Position numbers and translations under genes: made by a program. This document shows positions 33,886 to 44,205 of a stretch of 64,000 nucleotides of DNA, in pieces; the first letter of the stretch is position 1, and each line of letters opens with the position of its first letter. Origin of the DNA: Candidatus Synechococcus spongiarum SP3 (lineage in GTDB: Bacteria > Cyanobacteriota > Cyanobacteriia > PCC-6307 > Cyanobiaceae); contig JXQG01000001.1 of assembly GCA_001007665.1 (NCBI GenBank), positions 22,949 through 86,948 on the forward strand, in the 5' to 3' direction. Below the pieces are notes generated by a model. The model did no database searches. It saw only the letters and a program-made list of their open reading frames with translations, and was not told where the DNA came from.

Positions 33886-34902
33886 TAGTGTACCGTTCTG
33901 GAGATAGCCTTACAAAGTCGTTGGATCTTGGCCAGGATGGATTCGGCGGTAGCCACCCAGACAAAGGGACGGGCTTGAGCGTTGTAGTGCTCCATAAAGT
34001 CATTGATTTTGCGGGTGAGTTGTCCAACACTGGGGAACGACCCGCGTCGAATGGCTTTCTGGATAATGATGCCGAAGAAGCGTTCCACTTGATTGATCCA
34101 TGAGGCATAGGTGGGGGTGAAATGCAGATGGAACCTGGGCCGCTGCGCCAGCCACTCCTTCACCGTGCTGTGTTTATGGGTGCAGTAGTTATCGATGATC
34201 AGATGGATGTCCAGGTGGTTAGGCACATTCCCGTCAATCTGCTGGAGGAAGGAGAGGAATTACTGGTGGCGGTGCCGCTGCTTGCACTGCGCCAGCACTT
34301 TGCCGGTGGCTACATCCAAGGCAGCAAATAATGTTGTCGTGCCGTTACGAATATAATCATGGGTGACACCTTCCACATAACCAAGTCCCAACGGCAGCGT
34401 GGGTTGCGTTCTCTCCAATGCCTAGATTTGCGTCTTCTCATCTAGGCAGAGCACGACCGCATGATCCGGTGGATTCAGGTACAGACCCACAATGTCCTGC
34501 ACCTTATCCACAAAGTGGGGATCGTTGGAAATCTTGAAATGGCGGTGGCGATGGGGTTGCAAGTTAAACAACTGGAACCAGCGGTGGACGGTGGACTTGG
34601 AGATGCCGGTGTGCTGGGCCAGGGTGCGGACACTCCAATGGGTGGCGTTGGGCGGTGGATTCTGCAATGCCGTATTGAGTACCTCGGCCACTCGCTCGGC
34701 ATCATAGATGCGAGGTCGTCCAGCTCGCTGTTCGTCGTGCAGTCCTTCCATGCCCTGGTGGTGATAGCGACGGCGCCATTTGCCAACCGTGACATGGCTA
34801 ACGCCGAGGCGCTTTTGGAGGGCGACCGCCGCGTGACATGAGCTTACCCCTTGAACAGGACTCCCTCTATTCTAGAGAGCTATCTCTGGGACGCTACACT
34901 AG
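33886..34902 (-). mobile_element. IS630-family element with decayed transposase
   Basis: TIRs tagtgtaccgttctggagatag / rc tagtgtagcgtcccagagatag; TA at both ends; transposase pieces RYHHQGMEGLHDEQRAGRPR...VVLCLDEKTQI and HLIIDNYCTHKHSTVKEWLAQRPRFHLHFTPTYASWINQVERFF with in-frame stops between them. Confidence 0.9.
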
Positions 34903-35079
34903 CCTCACCAACTCGTGAATGAAGTGGTCAAGTGCGCTAACAGCCAAAACCAATTCTGCCCTGAGGATGTCCGACAGATCCAGCACCGAGGTCGTTTGGG
35001 AATTCAATGCCCCAAAAATCGAGCCAAGATTCCGAACACGGCTGATGTTGGTACGGAATTGATTAATTACCGTTTGCAT
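34894..35079 (-). pseudogene. N-terminal part of HEPN-domain protein, truncated by IS630 insertion
   Basis: MQTVINQFRTNISRVRNLGSIFGALNSQTTSVLDLSDILRAELVLAVSALDHFIHELVRL; the following V-stop comes from the IS TIR. Confidence 0.8.
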
Positions 35080-36117
35080 AGTTTGTCAACTGAACAACCC
35101 TGTTAGCCAAGTCTAAGAAAATTTCTTCGAATTTGGCTTGTGATTCCTTGGTTTGGCATAGGACCGTGCCGCTCTGGCCGAGCTGTTCATCGGTCAGAGT
35201 ATAGACTGGTGTCTGCTTTTCTTGGGACATGGTAATGAGAGAATTGAAATCCGGTATGCTTGCTAAGCAATAACTGTCCTTGTTTAACAATTCATATGCA
35301 CTTTTAGGAAGTGTCATATCATGTGATTCTAGAGCAGGATATAGATCCTTCGTGACTTTCTCATTGATCTGATCGATCCATTGCTGAAAACCCCTGGTAG
35401 GAGCTCCGTCCCTAGGTCTATAATTCTGAACGATTATTCCCAGAAATTTGGGTTTGACCTGAGGGAAGGGGTAAGATGCTTCCCTTAGAATTAGCAATTG
35501 TTGCGCTTTATTCGACCATTTGTACCATTTGGGGATTACTTTAGTTAGGGAGTCTATTGCCATTGCAGAATAGCAGTCAGGTGTAGTTGGGATTATGAAG
35601 TAATCACTGGTCATCAGTAAATTCTGATTGAAGGAACTCAGACTAGGATTCATATCAATAAGAATATAGTCAGCATGAATCTCTTTGGCTGTCTCAGCAA
35701 GCAGATGTGGAATTGAACCGGGGATGTTTTGGAGAGCCTGTATTGAGCCCGAGAGTTCTTGGGCTATGCCCAGAGTCACTTCAAATTCGGAGATACCTAT
35801 GTGGCCTGGCAATAAGAAGAGGTCGTCTCTTGTAGTGTAGTGGACAAACAATTTACTGGCTTGATTCGTTCCGGCTTTGACTCAAACGCGGGTGCAAGAC
35901 CGGATTTCAAGTTGCGGTCCGGTTTCTCTTTATAGAAGTCTTCCAAGTCCGATTGTCCACGTTACCCTAGCACCAGGCCAGTGAGGTTGGACTGCGGGTC
36001 TGCGTCAACCAACACTACTCTCTTGCCCAAGATCGCCAGTTGCCACCCTAGGTTGAACGTAGTCGTAGTCTTGCTAACACCCCCCTTGTGGTTGAACAGC
36101 GCAATTTGTTTGGACAC
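35063..36117 (-). pseudogene. ParA/MinD-like P-loop ATPase, disrupted by an in-frame TAA and a frameshift
   Basis: Reading frame from GTG near 36117: SKQIALFNHKGGVSKTTTTFNLGWQLAILGKRVVLVDADPQSNLTGLVLG* (TAA at 35962-35964), then a frameshift near 35845-35860 into ORF 35851..35063 (LLPGHIGISEFEVTLGIAQEL...DYILIDMNPSLSSFNQNLLMTSDYFIIPTTPD). Confidence 0.85.
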
Positions 36118-36304
36118 TTGGACTTCTCAGCGACCCTGCACGACAGGGTAGCGCTTTGGGCTCACGCTTGCGCCGCCGTTCCAATCGGCTCCGGTCGCTC
36201 CGGCTTCTCGGGATTTTGGGCGCGGTAGCCGGGCCGGACACCCCGCGCCTGATCCTCCTCGCCCCTCTTTCATTATATCCCTCAATGACCCAGTGGGGAA
36301 ACCT

Positions 36305-37740
<1,436 letters not shown>

Positions 37741-37965
37741 AGGGTTCAGAGAACTGGCCCCTTGCCTGAAGATTGGCGGGCAGAGGTCAGGGCTTCAGGA
37801 GCGATACAAAGCAACAGACAGGCGAACAGCCAGCACGGCCGCGTGAAGAGCCACCACCAGGGCGATGAAAACCTGCGTTTGGTCCACAGATCAAAATGAA
37901 CTGAAGTCGTGTTTATTCTCAGGCACAACCACCATGGCGTCTCGGGCCTTGTTACAAGGCTTAGG

Positions 37966-38628
37966 ATGAGACTTCTTCCTGTCTTGCGGCGGCCGTTCCA
38001 TGAGGAGCAACGCGCCCTGAGGCTTCAGGTTTTGCGCCTTGGGTCCATGGTTGAGGAGTCCCTTTGCCTGGCCCGTGCGGTGCTGGCGGGTCCCAACCTG
38101 GAGCTGGCCCCTCAGGTGCGACTTGGGGACAACCGCATTGACCGCCTCTATCGGGAGCTGGAAGAGCGCTGCCTGTTTCTCCTGAGTCGCCGCGCATCCA
38201 ACCAGCGGGAGACGCGCCAGTTGATCGTGTATTTGCAAGCCATCCGGGACCTGGAGCGTATTGGCGACTACTGCAAGGATCTGGCCAGCACCGGTGAACG
38301 GCTTCTGCCTTACCAGCCTCTGGCGGTGCGTGACGGCTTGCTGATGATGCTGGATCGCAGCCGCTCCCTGCTGGCCATGGCCCTTGAAGCCCTGAGTTGC
38401 AATGATGCCAGCGCCGGGCAGCGGCTCATTGCCCTGGACGACCTGGTGGATCAGGACTATGCCAACATCTATGAGCAGCTCACCAAAGGGCACCTGCTTG
38501 CGTCCATGCCACGGGAGGCCGTCGTCTTGACCGCCCTTGCGATTCGCGCCCTGGAACGACTGGCTGACCATGCCGTCAATGTGAGCCGTCGCATCAGCCA
38601 TGGCGCTGTGGGCACTGATCAATCCTGA
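37966..38628 (+). CDS. phoU: phosphate signaling complex protein PhoU
   Basis: LEERCLFLLSRRASNQRETRQLIVYLQAIRDLERIGDYCKDLA...LERLADHAVNVSRRI. Confidence 0.92.
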   Translation: MRLLPVLRRPFHEEQRALRLQVLRLGSMVEESLCLARAVLAGPNLELAPQVRLGDNRIDRLYRELEERCLFLLSRRASNQRETRQLIVYLQAIRDLERIGDYCKDLASTGERLLPYQPLAVRDGLLMMLDRSRSLLAMALEALSCNDASAGQRLIALDDLVDQDYANIYEQLTKGHLLASMPREAVVLTALAIRALERLADHAVNVSRRISHGAVGTDQS

Positions 38629-38634
38629 GGTCCA

Positions 38635-39141
38635 ATGGACGACACTCCGAAGCGGGTCATTTACCTGGAGCATCGGGCCATTGGCCGCCTGGACCTGCGA
38701 CCCATGGCGCCCCTCTGGCGCCGCTCTGCTGCAGATCTCCTGGCCCTGGAGGGCCAGGTGGAGTTGGCTATTTCCTGGGATCGCCCCATGGAGGATCCCC
38801 GTGAGCTCTCGGAAATTCCCGAGGTGCGCCTCTGGCACATCCACGTGGACCAGCACTGCCCATGGCTGCCCCTGTTGTTGGAGCGCCACACCGGTCAGTT
38901 GAGCCGTTACGTGGCCATGGTGGTCCCCCATGGCTTCCACGCCAGCGAGGGAATTCGTTTCCATCCGGAGGCCCTGGAGTTGTGGGTTACCGCTCGTCTG
39001 ATGGTGCTGGACCGGTGGTGCCACAGCCATGGCCTCAGCGGAAGACGGCGCCTGGAGCAGATGGCTTCTGTGCTGGGCTTTGCTCTGGACCCCTCCTTCT
39101 GGACCCTCATGGACGGGGCCCGGTACCCTGCACCGCCGTGA
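38635..39141 (+). CDS. CRR6-like (DUF1817) NdhI maturation factor
   Basis: MEDPRELSEIPEVRLWHIHVDQHCPWLPLLLERHTGQLSRYVAMVVPHGFHASEGIRFHPEALELWV, recalled CRR6/DUF1817 pattern. Confidence 0.75.
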   Translation: MDDTPKRVIYLEHRAIGRLDLRPMAPLWRRSAADLLALEGQVELAISWDRPMEDPRELSEIPEVRLWHIHVDQHCPWLPLLLERHTGQLSRYVAMVVPHGFHASEGIRFHPEALELWVTARLMVLDRWCHSHGLSGRRRLEQMASVLGFALDPSFWTLMDGARYPAPP

Positions 39142-39935
39142 GTTCTTCCATAGAACTGGTGGTGTTGCCGGAGCTGGTGCTGCAAGGCGCCTGGCAGATG
39201 ACTCTTGACTACTGGCTGCTCAAGGCCGTTGATGCTGGTGCGCTGGGACCTGTGCTGCGGTTTTACCACTGGCCGTGGCCGTGTCTCTCCCTGGGCCGTC
39301 ATCAGCACTCCACCCCGGCACGATGGGATGCCCTGGCCCGGCAAGGGCGTCTGGATCTGGTGCGGCGCCCCAGTGGCGGTTCAGCGGTCTTGCACGGAAG
39401 CGGACTCACCTATGCCCTGGTGTTGCCCATCACCATGGTGTCGGGCCGCAACGGGGTGGAACGCTATCGCTTCTGCTGCCGCTGGCTGCAGCAGGTCTTC
39501 GCCCAACTGGGCCATCCCCTGGCGTTTGGCCAGGACCCCGCCAGGCTGACCAGCAGCCATTGCTTTGACCGTGCCACTGCCGCGGACCTGGTGGACGCCA
39601 AGGCCGGGAACAAGCGGATTGGCAGTGCCCAGCGCAGAAGCCGGCGCGCCCTGTTGCAGCATGGGGAACTGATGCTGCGGTCCGTCCCTCCTGTGCTGTG
39701 GCGGCAGGTGTTTGGCCAAGTGGCAGCACCTGGGGGACTGCCGCTGCACCCCTCCGCATTGCACAGCCTCCAGAAACAGTTGCGTCAGGCCCTCATGCAG
39801 CAACTGGGCCTCCGCCACTGGCGCTGCTGGCAGCCCGGCCCGGAGGCATGGACAGCCATGGCCCACCTGCCCATGTCCATGGAGCATCAGCCGGTGGCGC
39901 CTCAGGAGAAGGCAGCCATGGCCGCATCCGGCTGA
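39138..39935 (+). CDS. lipoate--protein ligase A family protein
   Basis: [36 protein letters not shown]...[28 protein letters not shown] overlap with preceding gene. Confidence 0.85.
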   Translation: MSSSIELVVLPELVLQGAWQMTLDYWLLKAVDAGALGPVLRFYHWPWPCLSLGRHQHSTPARWDALARQGRLDLVRRPSGGSAVLHGSGLTYALVLPITMVSGRNGVERYRFCCRWLQQVFAQLGHPLAFGQDPARLTSSHCFDRATAADLVDAKAGNKRIGSAQRRSRRALLQHGELMLRSVPPVLWRQVFGQVAAPGGLPLHPSALHSLQKQLRQALMQQLGLRHWRCWQPGPEAWTAMAHLPMSMEHQPVAPQEKAAMAASG

Positions 39936-41590
39936 GATTCCGCAGCCTCGCTGGGCTGCCCATCCCTCGGGGGATGGGTGGAGGGGTGCTGGCTGAGCAC
40001 CAGGAGCCGGTTCAGGGCGGCCACGAAGGCCTGGGCCGAAGCCACCACCACGTCAGTGTCAGCGGAATACCCGGAGCAGAGAAGGTCTCCCTGGCGCAGG
40101 CGAATGGTGACCACCCCCAGGGCATCAATCCCCTCGGTGACGGCCTGGATGCTGAACTCCACCAACTCGTTGGGCATCTTCACCAACTCGTCAATGGCGC
40201 GGCACACCGCATCCACGGGACCCGTGCCAATGGCGGCCGTGGTGGCCTGGCCCCCCTGGCTGTCCTCCAGGGTGACCGTGGCGGTGGGGCGCAGGTTGGT
40301 GCCACAGCTCACCTGCACCAGCTTGAGCTTGTAGGTGGCATCCACCTGCTGCGCCTGGTCACTGACGATGGTTTGCAGATCCAGATCGGTGATGTCCCGC
40401 TTGCGATCCGCCAGGTCCTTGAATCGGCGGAAGGCTTGGTCGAGATCCTCTGGAGAAAGGCTGTAGCCCAACTCCTCCAGGCGGCTGCGGAAGGCATTGC
40501 GCCCGGACAGTTTGCCCAGGCTGATGCGATTTTGCTTGAGACCAATGGTGCGGGCATCCATGATCTCGTAGGTGATGCGGTTCTTGAGCACACCGTCCTG
40601 GTGGATGCCGGACTCGTGGGCAAAGGCGTTGGCCCCCACAATGGCCTTGTTGGGCTGCACCAGCATGCCTGTGAGGTTGGAGACCAACCTGGAGGTGCGG
40701 TAAATCTCCTCGGTGTTGATGGCCGTCAGGGGCTCTTCGCTGTCGGCAGGGCGACCCAGAAGGGGATTGAACAACTGGCGGCGCACATGCATGGCCATGA
40801 CCAGCTCCTCCAGGGCGGCATTGCCAGCCCGCTCCCCGATGCCGTTGATGGTGCATTCCAGTTGGCGGGCGCCGGCCCGCACGGCCGCAAGGAAGTTGGC
40901 CACCACCAGGCCCAGGTCGTTATGACCATGAACGGAGATCACCGCCTGATCCATGTTGGGTACGTGGGCGTCGATGCCCGCAATCAGCCGGGAAAACTCT
41001 TCCGGTGTGGTGTACCCCACGGTGTCGGGAATGTTGATGGTGGTGGCCCCTGCGGCAATGGCGGCCTCGATCACCTCATAGAGGAATTCCGGATCGCTGC
41101 GGGCGGCGTCTTCGCAGGAGAACTCGATGTCATCGCAGAAAGATGCGGCATGGGCAACCATCTCCGGCACGATCTCCAGCACCTCACGGCGGGTTTTACG
41201 CAGCTTGTGCTTAAGGTGAATGTCGCTGGTGGCAATGAAGGTGTGGATGCGCTGCCGTGCTGCCGGAGCAATGGCTCGGGCACAGGCTTCAATGTCCCCT
41301 TTGGCGGCACGGGAGAGCCCGCAGATCACCGGGCCGTTGTCTGTGCCCACCACCTGGGCGATCCGTTGCACCGCCACAAAGTCGCCTTCGCTGGCGAAGG
41401 GGAAGCCTGCCTCGATGATGTCCACGTTGAGCCGAGCCAGTTGCTGGGCAATCACAAGCTTTTCTTCCAGATTGAGGCTGGCGCCTGGGGACTGCTCCCC
41501 GTCACGGAGGGTGGTGTCGAAAACGAGAACGCGGCCGGGATCCTTGGCCCGCATGGTCCCAAGCGGCGCAGGTAAGCGATGGGAAGACAT
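39902..41590 (-). CDS. leuA: 2-isopropylmalate synthase
   Basis: [25 protein letters not shown]...[40 protein letters not shown]. Confidence 0.98.
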   Translation of the reverse strand: MSSHRLPAPLGTMRAKDPGRVLVFDTTLRDGEQSPGASLNLEEKLVIAQQLARLNVDIIEAGFPFASEGDFVAVQRIAQVVGTDNGPVICGLSRAAKGDIEACARAIAPAARQRIHTFIATSDIHLKHKLRKTRREVLEIVPEMVAHAASFCDDIEFSCEDAARSDPEFLYEVIEAAIAAGATTINIPDTVGYTTPEEFSRLIAGIDAHVPNMDQAVISVHGHNDLGLVVANFLAAVRAGARQLECTINGIGERAGNAALEELVMAMHVRRQLFNPLLGRPADSEEPLTAINTEEIYRTSRLVSNLTGMLVQPNKAIVGANAFAHESGIHQDGVLKNRITYEIMDARTIGLKQNRISLGKLSGRNAFRSRLEELGYSLSPEDLDQAFRRFKDLADRKRDITDLDLQTIVSDQAQQVDATYKLKLVQVSCGTNLRPTATVTLEDSQGGQATTAAIGTGPVDAVCRAIDELVKMPNELVEFSIQAVTEGIDALGVVTIRLRQGDLLCSGYSADTDVVVASAQAFVAALNRLLVLSQHPSTHPPRDGQPSEAAESQPDAAMAAFS

Positions 41591-41649
41591 CCTATGCGGA
41601 ATCACTGTGAGTTAATGCACTCTAAGCCCATCGGGGCCAGTGCAGCGTA

Positions 41650-43257
41650 ATGTTTGAACCCAGCACAGCGAAGGTCATGGCAGCGGGACACCTGGCACTG
41701 GTGCTGCACGGCCACTTGCCCTTTGTGCGCCGCCTGCAGGCGGGAAGTTTGCAGGAGGACTGGTTTCACCAGGCTGTGTTGGAGAGCTACCTTCCCCTGA
41801 TCCACCACCTGCAACACAGCGCCGAGGATCCCCGGCAGGCCCCGGCCCTTAGCCTCAGCCTCTCCCCCACCCTGTTGGCCATGCTGGCCGACCCGTTGCT
41901 CTGCGGTCGTTTCCCTGGCTGGGTCACCCGCCGTCAGCGGATGTTGGAGTGGGCTCCCCCCCAACATCACCATCCTGCTGCCCACCTGAACCAGCAGATG
42001 GAGGCCATGTTGGCGTTCTGGCGCCAGATGCAGGGGCGGCTGATCCCTGCATTTCAAGAGCTGCAGCGGCAAGGGGTGCTGGATCTGCTGACCTGTGGCG
42101 CCACCCATGGCTATCTGCCGTTACTGCGTGAGCCCCGCTCTGCTGTCGTGGCCCAGTTGCGGGTTGCAGTGGAACACCACCGGCGCCATCTGGGCTGCGC
42201 CCCCTTGGGTATCTGGCTACCGGAGTGTGCGTACTTCGAGGGGCTTGACCGTCTGATGGCGACGGAAGGACTGCGGTATGCCGTTCTGGATGCCCACGGG
42301 TTGCTTCAGGCCCTGCCCCGGCCCCGCTACGGGATCTATGCCCCCATCTGCTCACCGAGTGCCGTGGCTTTTGTGGGGCGGGACAGTACCGCCACATTGC
42401 CGGTGTGGTCAGCCCGGGATGGCTATCCGGGTCAAGCCTGTTATCGGGAATTCTACCGGGATCTGGGTTGGGATTTGCCCCTGGAGCAACTGCAGGAGAT
42501 GGCCATTCCCCAGGCCCGCCCCCTGGGTCTCAAGCTGCACGCGGTTGGGCCGCCATCCTGCCCCTTGGAGCACAAGCCCCCCTACGCTCCCGAGGATGCC
42601 AGGGTTCAAGTGCAAGCAGATGCTGAAGACTACGTCCAGGGGCGAGTCCGGCAGTTGCGGCAGTTGCAACTCGTCATGGGGAGCCAGCCTCCCCTGGTAG
42701 TGGCCCCCTTCGATGCGGAGTTGTTTGGCCACTGGTGGTACGAGGGCCCCCAATTCCTCGCGGCTCTGTGGCGGGAGGCGCCCCGGCATCAACTGGAGTT
42801 CACCACGCTGCGCCGTTGCCTGGAGGATTCCCCCCAACTGCAACTCTGCCGTCCGGCGCCATCCAGTTGGGGGCAGGGGGGCTACCACAGCTACTGGCTG
42901 AACGACACCAACGCCTGGGCCATTCCCCTCTGGCATCGCTGCGGGCTGCGCATGGAAAGACTGGCGGCCAGACATGGACGCCACAAGCAGAGGCAACAGA
43001 TCTTGCACCAGGCGGCCCGAGAGCTGTTGCTCCTGCAAAGCTCGGACTGGAGCTTCATTCTCCGTTCCGGCACCACAACGGACTTGGCCCGCGAGCAGAT
43101 TCACCGCCATGTGGAACGCTTCCAGGAGTTGGCCGATGCGCTGGATTCCGGCCAGGCGCCCCCGCCAGCCTGGTTGAAAGCCGTGGAATCAGAAGACAAC
43201 TTATTCCCAGACCTGAATCTCAAGCCATGGTTTCCAGCACCTTCAACGCCCGCCTAG
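41650..43257 (+). CDS. glycoside hydrolase family 57 protein (1,4-alpha-glucan branching enzyme type)
   Basis: GHLALVLHGHLPFVRR...GIWLPECAYFEGLDRLMATEGLRYAVLDAHG...VVAPFDAELFGHWWYEGPQFL. Confidence 0.92.
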   Translation: MFEPSTAKVMAAGHLALVLHGHLPFVRRLQAGSLQEDWFHQAVLESYLPLIHHLQHSAEDPRQAPALSLSLSPTLLAMLADPLLCGRFPGWVTRRQRMLEWAPPQHHHPAAHLNQQMEAMLAFWRQMQGRLIPAFQELQRQGVLDLLTCGATHGYLPLLREPRSAVVAQLRVAVEHHRRHLGCAPLGIWLPECAYFEGLDRLMATEGLRYAVLDAHGLLQALPRPRYGIYAPICSPSAVAFVGRDSTATLPVWSARDGYPGQACYREFYRDLGWDLPLEQLQEMAIPQARPLGLKLHAVGPPSCPLEHKPPYAPEDARVQVQADAEDYVQGRVRQLRQLQLVMGSQPPLVVAPFDAELFGHWWYEGPQFLAALWREAPRHQLEFTTLRRCLEDSPQLQLCRPAPSSWGQGGYHSYWLNDTNAWAIPLWHRCGLRMERLAARHGRHKQRQQILHQAARELLLLQSSDWSFILRSGTTTDLAREQIHRHVERFQELADALDSGQAPPPAWLKAVESEDNLFPDLNLKPWFPAPSTPA

Positions 43258-44189
43258 TCGCTGCGGGTCAGCGCCTGGAGCGCGCCCAGGCGCTTCGTGT
43301 ACTGCAACTCAATCTTGGCCGCCTCTGCAACATGCGCTGCAGCCATTGCCATGTGGAGGCTGGTCCGGATCAAGGCGCCACCCAGATGCCGGATGCCGTG
43401 GTCCGGCAATGCATCGCCGCCATGGACCGTCTCCAGCCCCAGTGCGTGGATCTGACCGGCGGAGCGCCGGAAATGCATGGTCGTTTTCGAGAGCTGGTGC
43501 TTGCTGCGCGGGCACGGAACATCCCGGTGATTGATCGCTGCAACCTCACCATTCTGTTGGTGCCTGCGTATCGGGATTTGCCCCGGTGGCTGGCGGATCA
43601 CCAGGTGGAGGTGGTGGCCAGTCTTCCCCACTGGAGTCGGGAGCCCTCTGATCGGCAGCGGGGGGACGGCAGTTGGGAGCAATCTCTGGAAGGTCTGCGC
43701 CGCCTCCGGGCCGTGGGCTACGGCTCTGGCGATCCCCAGCGCCAGCTCACCCTGATGACCAATCCCGACGGGGACCGCCTCCAGCCCCTGTGCGACAAAA
43801 TCACGGACCAGTGGCGCCAGGAACTGGCCCGGCATGGGGTCACGTTTGACCGACTCATCGGGCTGACCAATATGCCCATTGCCCGCTTTCGGGACTGGCT
43901 GGTTGCGGAAGGCCGCCTGGAGCACTATCAGCAGGTGTTGGAACATGCCTTTAATCCCTGCGCTGTCCGGGGGCTGATGTGCCGCGACACCCTGTCCGTT
44001 GCCCCCAATGGCTATCTCTATGACTGCGACTTCAACCAAATGCTGGACATGCCCCTGTCGGGGCACACCATTGCTGACGTGATGCCCGAAGCCTTGGCCG
44101 GGCGCCGCATCCACACAGGTGACCACTGCTTTGGCTGCACCGCAGGCCAGGGCAGCTCCTGCGGCGGCGCCACCGTGGCCGTGTCTTGA
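43227..44189 (+). CDS. arsS: radical SAM protein, arsenosugar biosynthesis ArsS-like
   Basis: LQLNLGRLCNMRCSHCHVEAGP (CxxxCxxC), LTGGAPEMHGRFRELV, C-terminal GDHCFGCTAGQGSSCGG; overlaps end of the GH57 gene. Confidence 0.88.
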   Translation: MVSSTFNARLVAAGQRLERAQALRVLQLNLGRLCNMRCSHCHVEAGPDQGATQMPDAVVRQCIAAMDRLQPQCVDLTGGAPEMHGRFRELVLAARARNIPVIDRCNLTILLVPAYRDLPRWLADHQVEVVASLPHWSREPSDRQRGDGSWEQSLEGLRRLRAVGYGSGDPQRQLTLMTNPDGDRLQPLCDKITDQWRQELARHGVTFDRLIGLTNMPIARFRDWLVAEGRLEHYQQVLEHAFNPCAVRGLMCRDTLSVAPNGYLYDCDFNQMLDMPLSGHTIADVMPEALAGRRIHTGDHCFGCTAGQGSSCGGATVAVS

Positions 44190-44205
44190 CCTTGGGCATG
44201 GGGGC

